Shown here one piece after another: positions 23,298 to 33,270 of a stretch of DNA of 60,000 nucleotides (its first letter is position 1; the number at the start of each line of letters is the position of its first letter). Source of the DNA: Cristatella mucedo (lineage: Eukaryota > Bryozoa > Phylactolaemata > Cristatellidae). The notes beneath the pieces are model-generated. The model did no database searches and was not told where the DNA came from. It was given only the letters and a program-made list of their open reading frames with translations. The translations under genes were made by a program, and so were the position numbers. The stretch is from the NCBI GenBank assembly GCA_009760855.2, contig WPIO01000037.1, positions 544,001 through 604,000 of the forward strand. The letters run 5' to 3'.

Positions 23298-23455
23298 TAA
23301 GCCGAGGAGGTAAGGTGCTCGTTCTCTAAGATCGAGGTCGTGGGTGTTCGAATCCTGCAGTGGGCAACCTTTTATGGCCAACGGCAGGCATGGTTATAGC
23401 CGTTAAAGCTTTTCCGCTGCTAAGAAAATGGGGCTGTAAATGCAGCTAAATGAAT
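23298..23455 (+). mobile_element. SINE-1 related copy (subfamily) inside LINE-A
   Basis: gaggtaaggtgctcgttctc, then gttcgaatcctgcagtgggc and tatagccgttaaagcttttc. Same plan as SINE-1 but with many differences, so it is either old or a separate subfamily. Confidence 0.7.
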
Positions 23456-23610
23456 AATATACCTCAACTACCCTCCTGACTTAGCTATACTTTTCACTTT
23501 AACTTTGCTGCTTGAGATAGTATCTGTTGGCTACCGCCTGCGTACCGAAAGCAGTGTAGGTTTTAAGTGTGCTGAGGAAACTCTTCTGCACGCCACTTCG
23601 TCTTTGTAGC
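23456..23610 (+). mobile_element. LINE-A 3' UTR, continuation beyond the SINE
   Basis: Holds ttggctaccg and gcgtaccgaaagcagtg, shared with the LINE-A 3' regions near 12600, 37800 and 42360. Together with 22915-23280 it forms one LINE-A copy split by the SINE at 23298-23455. Confidence 0.65.
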
Positions 23611-24160
23611 GGAGCAAAGAGGTAGTAAGTTACATGTTAGTCCAGATTTCGCTCTAGTTTATTTCAAGAGTTCGTGCGGGTGTCTCATGTTCTCGCTCGG
23701 GTACTCGACGGAGATTTGACACCACTTTCCTGAACTAATTTGGTCCGACTACACAAAATGTGTTGGAAGAAAACGCTGCTTTGCATGCAGCACAGTGCTG
23801 CCTACGAGTCTGCAGCCTTTCGAAATCACTGCACTTCAACGGAATTCGAGGCGGCGAGACAAGGTAACTGTCGGGGAGCGCGCGAGGCCGGCAGCAAGCC
23901 TCCTTGCTGCTCTCCATTACAAGTTGCCAAGCCGTCGGCGAGCATCGCGTAGCGCCCGAGGCTTGCTGAGCGTGACGTTCGGATTCAAATGTGGCTGCTC
24001 AGCGTTTCTTAAAGTCTGAGAGAGGCTATCCCAACGCGGGCAGCTAGCCTCGTAGGCGCAGGCTTCAAAATCTTGCCAGTCCGCGCCTAGACCCGATTGG
24101 GCGAAGAGACAGCGGAGAGACCGTCTGCACCGGGCAGCCGCGTTCACGCCTGCCGCTGAC
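23611..24160. other. 3' flank of the KDM1 gene
   Basis: G/C-balanced sequence after the stop codon; expected to hold the 3' UTR. Short frames only. Confidence 0.4.
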
Positions 24161-24357
24161 TCAGTCGACGACGGTGCTCGAGAACTCGCGAGTTATTCTG
24201 GAAGCCTCGCGATGGCCGCTGAGGAGGGCGCCGTGCACCGTCGCCGGATATTGGCGATTGGTGTGCTCGCCGGCGAAGAAGAGCCTCGGCGGGCGCTTGC
24301 TGGACGAAACTTTCCCGGGCGGGTGCACCGGCTTGGCCATGACGTCGTAGTCCGCAC
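24161..24357 (-). CDS. KDM1A-like: KDM1-like exon 13 in order (last exon, C-terminus and stop)
   Basis: A 197-nt terminal exon after acceptor gaattcactag. It codes [40 protein letters not shown] and [20 protein letters not shown], then STVVD and a TGA at 24163-24161. It matches human NDYDLMAQPI...[36 protein letters not shown]; GEHT and PATVHGA close the FAD site. The protein stops soon after the last helix, without the 20-residue tail of human LSD1. No clear AATAAA was assigned within the next few hundred bases. Confidence 0.95.
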
Positions 24358-25009
24358 CTAGTGAATTCGACAGAGAAAAGCCTGCTACCGCTGCACCGCC
24401 CGCCACCGCCGGTCGAGCAGCAGCAGCGAGCGTTGGCCGTGCCGAGCCACTTCCGGTTGAGCGGTCTCGGTCGTCTAAGTTATTAGAGAGCCGCTTTCCG
24501 ATTGAAGGTTCCCAGTTACTCAGCGGGCGCGAATTAGCCGGTACGACTGTGGGCCGTTTCCACGGGCACACCGGGTCCGCCAAAGGAAGACCAAATAGGG
24601 CTCGCAAAAAGGAGCGCGCTAGCAGAAGGTGAAGGTCTCCCACCCGGACCAAGTTCCTTCTTGAGTACACTATTCGCAGTCTAAAACTGCAGCTTTCGCT
24701 TCTGTAAGCGATTTCCTGGAAATAAAGAACTCGATCTCGCGAATTATCTCAATTGGAAAGACAGATTTTCTTTCGATAGGTTTGTAAGTTATTAACGATA
24801 AAACATTCTGCAGAGCCTCTCGAGGAAATCCTGATCGAAAACATTAATTTTCTATCGCTAGGCTTGAAAGTTCGCGGCGATAAGAAATAGCGTAGCATTT
24901 TACAGCCTTCCAATACGACTAAATCTCTTACATGGCACTTCAATTAGGTTGGAAAGAAAGCATTTTTCAGATTAATGATACAATTTAGAGAAAATATTCA
25001 GTTTCGCTA

Positions 25010-25480
25010 GAAATGCCGTTGACAAGAAGTGTCGTGACGTGTAGAGAACCAATGGCCTCATTTAAATAGGCAAGGAAAGAGCGATTTCAAAAAGATTCGA
25101 GGTCTGCAAGAAGTGCAGCTACTTGACCAGAGCTAGAGGAGAGGGTAGTGAGAGGATAGGCTGAACTAATAAGTATTTCAGATAAGTAGAAGCTAGAGAA
25201 TGAAGGGAGCTAAAATGAAATGAAGGCACATTGAAAGTGATAAGCTGCGTAATGAAGGGAGAGTAATTCCAGGTCAATTAGAAGTGATGTAACGCCGCAG
25301 TTGCGACGCTCACGACAGAAGAGCATAGCTGCAGAGTTTAGCACCAGCTGTAAGCGTCATATTGCACTCACAGGAAGACCTGCTAGTGGTGAGTTACAGA
25401 TGTCGAGACAGGATGCAATGATACAAGCTTGGCTGCGATATCATCGCCATGGTAACGCTGAGCGTTTGCATTGTTGCGTG
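25010..25480 (-). mobile_element. LINE-B C-terminal ORF remnant
   Basis: Diverged but collinear with 39.88-40.2 kb: gcgacgctcacgacagaaga, gcagagtttagcaccagctg, and acctgctagtggtgagttac correspond to gcgatgctcacgacacacaa, gcagagttttgcatcagctg and accagcaagcagtgagttac. Intron 12. Confidence 0.65.
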
Positions 25481-27013
25481 CACAAAAAGTAAACAGATTT
25501 GACACTGAAATCATTGTGGACATCTTGGTAACAGTCATTTTTTTCGTAGCAGGACTTCCAGATTTTGTAGAGAGGCTGGAGAAAAATATATATGCCGAGT
25601 CCATTTAGCACAGACCTAATCTCGCCATATTGTACACCCAGAAGGCCTGCACGGATTCAGTGACGGGAGTCAAGACACAACATCAAAAGGCTGACAGGCA
25701 ATCTTGGCTGTGGCGCTTTTTTTTTTATTTAAAGAATGCCCTAAACTTGACAATATTGCGTAATTCAAAGTAAGCAGACATATTGGTTAAACGGGCGTGG
25801 TAACCTTCAGAAAGGTCATTTTGGAATGGGAGGCCAGGATGCTGTGCAGGGGTTAATGTATACAAATGTAAACAATCTGGCTGTGCACATTTTGACAGTG
25901 AGACTTTACGGTTTTGTTGGACCGGATGTTCATGTTTAAAGAGTAGCTTACAAGAAAGTTTGGCTGCACAAATTAAGTGCATCTATATTTTAGCCGTGAA
26001 GGATTTTATTACTAAATAATAAGCATACACAATGTTCCCACTTGCAATCTGTAGTTCATTAGCATGCTAAATCATCGAAGTTTAAAAGCTTGAGGATAAT
26101 AAACTTTAGGCAAACCGGTAGCACGTTTCTTGGAAATTTCGTGGCGGATCACTCACGATTACACGACAATTATAAAGACCTTATCTCTGCAAGAGGATAC
26201 GAAGCGGCAAGTGAACTTAGGAGTACAATTTATGCATAACAAACATGGCTCACAGGGCAAGAAAACGTTTTTGTCATTGTGGTTTCCTGCCACCTTTCGT
26301 AAAAAGGTCCAGCTCAACAACTTACCACTTTTTGCCTAGAGAAGCTACAGCAAATATAGGAGAAACGGGTTGCAGCGAAGGTAAGCTACATTTCGAAAAT
26401 GGTATTTGCTAAGACGACTCGCATTGAACATCATCATCATTATCTATATTTGCATTTAGTTACACGTAAATTTATAAAGATATATAATATATATATATTT
26501 GATATGGGTACATGCAAATATATAATCCTGCTTTAATGTTCGCTGTGAAAACCTACCGTTTTACAATTTGTCACAAATGTAAAGATACGTACGATTTCTG
26601 CTTATGATTATGATTTATTTTTATGATTTATTAATTTTATTTTTTACGATTTATTTATGATTTTAAGATTTATTTTACGATCTGTTTTCATTTTATTTTA
26701 TTATGAATATTTAACTGCTCATGATTTCTAAACTTTCCCAGGAAATTGGCTGGCGACAGCAGCACGAAGGCGACAAATTCATTCTACTTCGTATACAGTC
26801 AGCAGCAGAGACTGTCCACGGGTGAAGGTCGTCGCAGCCTGGAGGAGGAGGCTACATGCATCCGCTGTATGCTTTGGCGGCATGAGATACATCGCTAGGT
26901 GAACGTTTGTCGGTGCATTGGCACGTGTTTGCAATTTTTGTCGTACAGCAGTGCAAATACCACTCCGAGCTTAAAATTGAGTTACACAGTCGCTGTGCTC
27001 CCTCCGAAAAAAG

Positions 27014-27301
27014 TTGGATATTGAAATGGTTTCAATGATTGTCCGAACAAATTTTTTTGTTTTGCATGTGCTAGAAGGTGCTATTGCCTTGTTATTTGCT
27101 GAATGTACTCTCAACCAGGCAGGGGATCACGAGATTGCACATACAATGATTAGGCATTACCTCTTTTTGCATGTCTTGGCAGCTCCTATGGCCTTACTGA
27201 CTGCTTACTTGACTCTAAAAAAACTAGGAGATCATGGGATTACGTGTATTTTGAGCTTAAAAGCTTCCAGAACGGAAACATTTTTCCCACACCACTTTTA
27301 A
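27014..27301 (+). other. Short open frame with an internal hydrophobic repeat
   Basis: A 95-codon plus-strand frame inside KDM1 intron 12. It holds two copies, 36 codons apart, of LHVLxxxxALLxAxxTLxxx followed by GDHxI (LHVLEGAIALLFAECTLNQA and LHVLAAPMALLTAYLTLKKL). No family is recognised. It is probably a worn repeat rather than a gene, but several differences between the copies are silent. Confidence 0.3.
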
Positions 27302-27897
27302 TTTTCAGTATATCTGCCTCCGTACCATAAGCTAGTGTAAGTAGCAAGTCAGATCAATTTTTTATAAGTAACAGATTATCTAGAAATATTTATTGCCTGT
27401 TCACCAATTATTAAAGTTATCTCTACACAGCTGTACTAAATCTTCTGCAGTATACACTCTACTCTTCACTCATATGCATGTGTCGTGCGGGGATGCAGCC
27501 ATTGCTAGGGTCGACGCAAAAGATCGTTCAGACAATATTAGGTCAGCCAGGGCAAACCAATGTCAATAATTAGATCCTTGGGTACGAGCAGCTCAAAAAA
27601 TCACAGCGGACTCACTTCGCTGACTCACAGTAATTCTGCCACCGAAGACAACGCTGCGAAATCTTGCCTCGTGACGAAAGTGCGTCATCTTGCTGCGTGA
27701 CGGACGGAAGAACAGACTTTCTGGCTTTAACTAATAGATATACCTAGAGCAAATTTCTCCAGGAACTACACAAAACTCTACGAAATTTCTACATAATCAA
27801 CAATTCTGTGACCATACGTTCAGAGTATGCGAGTAGCAACGATATGTGTACAGGTATGTAGCTTGTGCACTTAGCTACGTCGCAACTTTCTTCTTAC

Positions 27898-27979
27898 CCG
27901 TTCGGCCTACTGCAACGTACGAGTATGAGCCTCGAGACCACTGATCTCCGCGCCACCTTGTGACATCGGTGCAAACTAG
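27898..27979 (-). CDS. KDM1A-like: KDM1-like exon 12 (FAD site, SYSYV motif)
   Basis: An 82-nt exon with acceptor ccgttttgcag and donor gtaaga. It codes LVCTDVTRWRGDQWSRGSYS then YVAVGRT. It matches human [21 protein letters not shown]; the two tryptophans and the tyrosine that line the flavin and substrate pocket are kept. The 141-bp intron before it holds a short TA repeat. The end phase (1) joins exon 13 as RTG-ADYD. Confidence 0.94.
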
Positions 27980-28001
27980 CTGCAAAACGGATGTAAGAGT
28001 A

Positions 28002-28042
28002 ATGTATATATATATATATATATATATACATACATACATATA
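28002..28042 (+). repeat. TA/TACA microsatellite in intron 11
   Basis: TA units then catacata; it fills much of the 141-bp intron between exons 11 and 12. Confidence 0.9.
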
Positions 28043-28120
28043 TATTAGACAAATGTATGATAATGTAGACATTCGGATTTTTTTCCGAAGCTGAGCTTCG
28101 GAAACTGGAGTGGCACGTAC

Positions 28121-28341
28121 CCGTGAAACAGCATGGCTGCCGAATATTCCTCCGAGGATGTGCATTGCACACTGGACTATGTCGTCATCGCTACGATCCT
28201 CCATATCAATGGCCGACTGACCGGAGAGAACACCGATTAGCACTGGCTTGGTGTCGAGACTCCAGAACATGTATAGCTCTCCTCTTGTGGCAGTGTTTGG
28301 TTCAACGTGACCAAATATGTGGACATCCTTCTTCCAGAATG
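28121..28341 (-). CDS. KDM1A-like: KDM1-like exon 11 (catalytic domain)
   Basis: A 221-nt exon, acceptor gctttgaattag, donor gtacgt. It codes FWKKDVHIFGHVEPNTATRG, ELYMFWSLDTKPVLIGVLSG, QSAIDMEDRSDDDIVQCAMH and ILGGIFGSHAVSR. This matches human [28 protein letters not shown]...[40 protein letters not shown]. The position of human GEAA has GQSA here, an unusual replacement in a usually well-kept stretch. Confidence 0.93.
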
Positions 28342-28564
28342 CTAATTCAAAGCAAAGGATTACCTATAAGCGGTGCCAACGATCGGACAATAAAGCATTG
28401 TGCAGCAGCATTGCCTACTTTCATAATATCGGATAGCTAATAACGGAAAATAATCTTTTTTTGTGCACCGCACCGCATTGGTCAGGACCATCAAAAAGCT
28501 CATAGAACTGGCTCTTTCTAGAACTCGGAGGCGTACAGTATACACGTACAGAGGAAATTTGATA

Positions 28565-28565
<1 letters not shown>

Positions 28566-28646
<81 letters not shown>
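28566..28646 (+). repeat. CA microsatellite
   Basis: About 40 CA units, directly before a LINE-B tail. Confidence 0.97.
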
Positions 28647-28649
<3 letters not shown>

Positions 28650-28650
<1 letters not shown>

Positions 28651-28708
28651 GAATACATTTGATATAGCGCCCTCAGAGAACTCAATCTTTTTCTAAGCAC
28701 TTTAATAC
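28650..28708 (-). mobile_element. LINE-B 3' tail between two microsatellites
   Basis: gcgccctcagagaactcaat and tttttctaagcactttaata are the hairpin region. A CA repeat lies on one side and a GTCT array on the other. Confidence 0.7.
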
Positions 28709-29290
28709 CTATCTGTCTGTCTGTCTGTCTGTGTCTGTCTGTCTGTGTCTGTGTCTGTCTGTCTGTCGTCTGTCGTCTGTCTGTCTGTCTGTCTGTCGTC
28801 TGTCTGTCTGTCTGTCGTCTGTCTGTCTGTCTGTGTCTGTCTGTCTGTCTGTGTCTGTCTGTCTGTCTGTGTCTGTCTGTCTGTCTGTGTCTGTCTGTCT
28901 GTGTCTGTCTGTATCTGTTCGTGTCTGTCTGTATCTGTTCGTGTCTGTCTGTATCTGTTCGTGTCTGTTCGTGTCTGCCCGTGTCTGCCCGTGTCTGCCC
29001 GTGTCTGCCCGTGTCTGCCCGTGCCTGCCCGTGCCTGCCCGTGCCTGCCCGTGCCTGCCCGTGCCTGCCCGTGCCTGCCCGTGCCTGCCCGTGCCTGTCC
29101 GTGCCCGTCTATCCGTCTATCCGTCTATCCGTCTATCCGTCTATCCGTCTATCCGTCTATCCGTCTATCCGTCTATCCGTCTATCCGTCTATCCGTCTAT
29201 CCGTCTATCCGTCTATCCGTCTGTCTATCTCTGTCTGCCTGCCTGCCTGTCTGTCTGTCTCCCTGTCTGTCTGTCTCTGTCTCTCTATAT
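28709..29290 (+). repeat. Layered GTCT-derived array
   Basis: Successive blocks: GTCT and GTGTCT units, then gtatctgttc/gtgtctgttc, then the 10-mers gtgtctgccc and gtgcctgccc, then 8-mers gtctatcc (about 15 units), then CTGC/GTCT units. Cys-rich open frames across it are by-products. Confidence 0.96.
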
Positions 29291-29340
29291 ATACAGTGCC
29301 TAATTGAGTTATACCTACTATATATACCTACACAAAAGCA

Positions 29341-29343
<3 letters not shown>

Positions 29344-29432
<89 letters not shown>
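29344..29432 (+). repeat. AT microsatellite
   Basis: Two AT runs parted by one ac. Confidence 0.97.
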
Positions 29433-29436
<4 letters not shown>

Positions 29437-30069
29437 GAGAGCGAGAGAGACAGAACATTTTCCTAAGCTGACTCTCAGGCGGGCAAATAATTAAACGTAA
29501 GGGTAAATGTCAAGAGCATACTGAAAAGATTGGGCCAACAATCGAATGATTTCTTAGGGTATATTTCAAAAGATAAATATGTTGAAAATGAGATCTGAAG
29601 TTTTGAAGATTTCCGCATAAATGGAAAGCATTAATCAACCACTCGGCAGCCCAATTTTAATCGGGAAGTAATCCAGAAGTAACACATCTGCAAAAGTAAA
29701 ATTTACAAATTTCGGCATCATATGCCACTTTCTTACCTTTTGGACCTCGTTACATAGAGTCACATTTTGTAGATTGCTGAGGTACACGTGACCTTTAACT
29801 TTAGCCTATGACCTTTAAAAAGTTCCTTAAAAAAGTAGCTTTTTGCCCTTTAAATTAATTCTATAAATCGGCCAATACATGACAGATGAACATCAAATTT
29901 AAAATGTGAGTTCTGCTGGGCTCGTAAACCACTGAGGAATTTCAGCTCTGATTTTTGGCTCGTCAAGTTTTGCCATACGTGATGACGATTGTAGATAAGG
30001 AAATTCAAGGAAGTTTGAGGATGAATGTAGCAAAAGTTGTCCAATCAATATCGGAAAAGAACTACGGAA

Positions 30070-30160
30070 GCTATTTAGCAGCAAATGTAAAGCGCCTAGG
30101 AAGAGATTGAGTTATCTGAGGGCGCTTTATCAAGTGCATTATTATTATTATTATAATTTA
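30070..30160 (+). mobile_element. LINE-B 3' tail, plus strand
   Basis: gcagcaaatgtaaagcgcct, then aagagattgagttatctgag and ggcgctttatcaagtgcatt, then ATTATTATTATTATA. This copy is the clearest view of the sense-strand hairpin (AAAGCGCC paired with GGCGCTTT, 30089-30128). Confidence 0.78.
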
Positions 30161-31056
30161 AATGTAAAGCTTAGCTCAGTCTTCCAATTTAATATTGACC
30201 CGTTTAGTATTAATCCATCTAGTAAAATACGCCTGCTTTAGGAGTTTGCGGAAATGTAGGTTTCACAAGAGTTTCCCCGTCGGTAGAATATAGCTTACAG
30301 GAAACAATGTATTCGTTTCCACTACTGACTTCGGTTCGGAAGCATTCGAGACGTTACTCAAGCGGCTAAAGTAGCGGGCTCGTCGCTTTTTATGCCAGGT
30401 AGCGAAAGTTTGGCAAGAGATGTATAGAGTCATTAGAAATCAAAATTGAACGCGCACACCCCCAAAGTGCACTATGTTGCCAGCGTATTTTAATGGGGAA
30501 CGAGTTAAGTCGCAGCTTTCCGTATTTCATCTTAACGCAGTAGTGCTACCTTTTCACTACAAATACAGAGAAAGATCGGAGATGAAGAAGATAAAGCTTG
30601 CGTGATTATGCAGCCTCATTTGCACATTGCTAGAAGAGCCTTAGTGGCCGTCATCCGTCGTCACGCCTTTATCGCGCACCTGCGGCACGAGTCAAACTTC
30701 AGACTTCTGAGTAAAGAAGTTCAAACACCCAACTTACCATGCGCTAGATGAGGCTTTCACTTGGGACCGCGACAGCACTTCTAGTCTGCACATTTTCAGC
30801 TCTCCATAGCTGACGCTGAAGGAGTTTTATATCTCGCTACCGGCCGTCAAATTACTGCTTGTTTCTGCATAATGAACACCAAACTTTAAAGTTCTGTTAA
30901 GATACGCCGCCATGTTAAAACGTGCAATTGCAGTTGTACCAACTGACACCTGAACATTTGCAGTTACAACGCAAACTTGTGAATATAAGCTCGGCTTAAC
31001 AAGACTAGTGCTTTGCTATGTCTATCGGAATCTAACATAATAGCAACTCACTTCAC

Positions 31057-31087
31057 CGGCATATGAGTGGACATCGAAAAAAATATT
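31057..31087 (-). CDS. KDM1A-like: KDM1-like tentative micro-exon 10b
   Basis: Exon 10 ends in phase 0 and exon 11 starts in phase 1, so an exon of 3n+1 nt is required to code the strand after the catalytic lysine (human VVLCFDR). The best candidate I see is 31 nt, after acceptor gctaccgcag and before donor gtgaag, coding NIFFDVHSYA plus one G. FD matches the family, but the segment is about three residues longer than expected and the rest is a weak match. The intron before it would be only 73 nt. Confidence 0.33.
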
Positions 31088-31160
31088 CTGCGGTAGCATC
31101 GCTCAAGCTAAGGTAGAAAAATACCGGGCCTCTCAACACATTGCTAGATTCATTACTCGC

Positions 31161-31474
31161 CTTATTCACTGTTCCAAAACCCATATTTTGAATGGTTTTG
31201 CACTTGTCAGCTGGCAGCGGCGGAACAAAGCGAACGGTATCCGGCGATGTAGCAGATGTCGGGAGCATCGAGTACTTGAGAACACCGAGGGGTAAAGTGC
31301 AGAGTACGACGTCACCTTTCAGCTCTTCCGAAACAGTGTTGCCAGCAGCCGTTGTCTTTGAAGTTGTCACTGTCACGCCTTCAAGGTCGTATTTGACCTC
31401 TTTCGCGGCAGTTGACAGCCTCACATCAATACCTTCCGCGAGGCCATTCGCAATCCTTTCGTACCCGTCGGCCA
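31161..31474 (-). CDS. KDM1A-like: KDM1-like exon 10 (substrate domain through catalytic lysine)
   Basis: A 314-nt exon with acceptor ctctttttcag. It codes VADGYERIANGLAEGIDVRL ... DVVLCTLPLGVLK ... VRFVPPLPADK ... TIQNMGFGTVNK. It aligns well with human RNGYSCVPVALAEGLDIKL ... DAVLCTLPLGVLK ... VQFVPPLP ... MGFGNLNK. The last residue (about K459) is equivalent to human K661, the lysine that holds the catalytic water near flavin N5. The sequence after AAG is gcgagt, so the intron appears to start with GC. A GT donor three codons earlier would remove the lysine. There is an extra serine/threonine-rich stretch (MLPTSATSPD) before FVPPLP. Confidence 0.93.
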
Positions 31475-31696
31475 CTGAAAAAGAGCGCGCGCCGCGGCAC
31501 TGGACGTTGCTAAGAAACTCACTTCGGAGCCGTCACATTTATGACTCGCTCGATGCGCACTCTGCGGATTGCGTTTTGCGGCTCGAATCGACGGCGCACG
31601 CACTTCGGCGGCAGGCCGCCGGAACGCCCCGACTCTCCGACTTCGAGCCACGCCGGCGAGATTCTTTAAGGCTGCTTGCGAAGAGAGAAATCCTAC

Positions 31697-31845
31697 CCGA
31701 GTAATGCGGATAGCCGAAGTCGTAGCGATCGTCCTCGCTCCAGTACTCGCTGGACAGAGTCGAGAGAGGAGCGCCGTTGCTGTATTCAATGTTGGCCATG
31801 TGCCAATCCAGAAGTCTCCTTTCCTCGTTGGTAAAGGAAGCAGCG
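31697..31845 (-). CDS. KDM1A-like: KDM1-like exon 9 (re-entry into amine oxidase domain)
   Basis: A 149-nt exon after the acceptor ctcctcacttgtag, with donor gtagga. It codes AASFTNEERRLLDWHMANIE then YSNGAPLSTLSSEYWSEDDR and YDFGYPHYS. It matches human [36 protein letters not shown]. LLDWHxANxE marks the return from the tower in human LSD1, and in plant family members it follows directly on the SLG...LE segment. It ends in phase 1 and gives V with exon 10. Confidence 0.92.
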
Positions 31846-32753
31846 CTACAAGTGAGGAGTGGCTATCGGAGCCGCTGCACAAGATGGCTGCTTAATTTAG
31901 AACGGATCAAAAATATACCGACAGGCTAAAATTGAAATCTGTTTACGAATGGTTGTCGTACGAAATGGCGTCCAGGGTTTCCCAGCCGCAGTCTCTCGTA
32001 ACGATAGTAGTGACCGCTTGCAAGCGTAGAGGGGTCTTCTGAGCACAGGATTAACGCGATTAAAAAATGTTGGATAAAATACATATTGGCTATCGAAAAT
32101 GCAGTGACCGACAAGTCCAGTGGTAAGCGCTCTTCTAACGTCTAGTCTCACGGAATGGAAGTTGTTGGATGAAAGTTTTGAAGGTAGCAAATCAGAGAAA
32201 GCATCACTATTACCCAACTTCTTCAGTCGCCATATGGGCTGTGCTTGTGCAACACTGTGACCGGTCTATTCGAGGGTGTAGAAACCACCCGTAACTGGAT
32301 AGAATGGGACCTATTCACTGACAGCTCATCCAGGAGTCTCAGAGCCATGCTGCTTCGTACCGGAAGCGATGTGCAGCCGATTCCGTGTACCGTGTGGTTT
32401 CGGGAACGGGCTGCACGTGCAGCTCCTTGATCGACGTGGAATGCGAGCCTGCAGCTCCGCAATCAATCGAAATCCACTCTAATTAGGCTAACGTCGACCA
32501 GGCATTAGCGTTGCCGAGCTCAAATGTTTCACTGATATAGTAGTACAAGTAATTTGGGCAACAGCCAGATATTTCTATTTTGCCGACTCTGTAATGACAA
32601 TCCAAACTGATGACTGACATATAGGCTTATTCTAATAGATCACATTAGAAGATCAGAAACGTAACATTTACTTGCAAACGATGCTCTGAAGTAGTAAGCC
32701 TTTAGCGCCAAAAGCCACGTTTGTTTATGTTTTACCATTCATGCAGAGTTCTT

Positions 32754-32870
<117 letters not shown>

Positions 32871-33231
32871 GATTACAATACAGCCTTTGAGGTAGGTTTT
32901 CCAATCATCATCCACAGTGACCATCATAAAAACGCAAGTATTAGCGGCTTGATTCGATGCACAGCATATCCCGAGATTTAAGCGCTAGGTCTCTGCGAGG
33001 TCGACAATGAGTAAGCCGGAAGTTAAGGACTTCGACGGATGTGTCCTGCAATAATTACTCACTGATTAGTCAGGGGTCGAGTAGATTCGAAGCTATGGTA
33101 ACAAAAGTAGACAGGTGATGGAATCCGCTTGGCAACGTAACCTAATGGAATTAGAGCTAGCGACTGCCTGCACGTGAAGCATCAAATATCCTGAACATTT
33201 TCTGATAATTTATGAACGACGGTGGCTGGAA

Positions 33232-33234
33232 GAA

Positions 33235-33266
<32 letters not shown>

Positions 33267-33270
33267 ACAT
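33232..33270 (+). repeat. GA-rich microsatellite
   Basis: GA units followed by gggaga units. Intron 8. Confidence 0.85.

Larger units (their letters stand above)
24358..27897 (-). other. KDM1 intron 12
   Basis: About 3.5 kb, gtaaga...ctag. Holds a LINE-B ORF remnant (25010-25480), A/T-rich DNA near 26450-26720, and the plus-strand repeat frame at 27014-27301. Confidence 0.8.
28342..31056 (-). other. KDM1 intron before exon 11
   Basis: About 2.7 kb if the micro-exon is right. Holds CA, GTCT-type and AT microsatellites, two LINE-B tails, and otherwise unassigned DNA from 29460 to 31056. Confidence 0.6.

Noticed and set aside
28731-29437. Overlapping Cys/Ser-rich frames of up to 230 codons
   Set aside because: They are made entirely of GTCT-derived microsatellite units and are open in all three plus frames.
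30768-30820. Alternative small KDM1 exon at about 30741-30788 (acceptor gaaaatgtgcag, donor gtaagt)
   Set aside because: The splice sites are good, but the translation (LEVLSRSQVK or other frames) does not resemble VVLCFDR and its 48-nt length does not repair the phase.
31192-31704. 170-codon plus-strand frame
   Set aside because: Antisense shadow of KDM1 exons 9 and 10.
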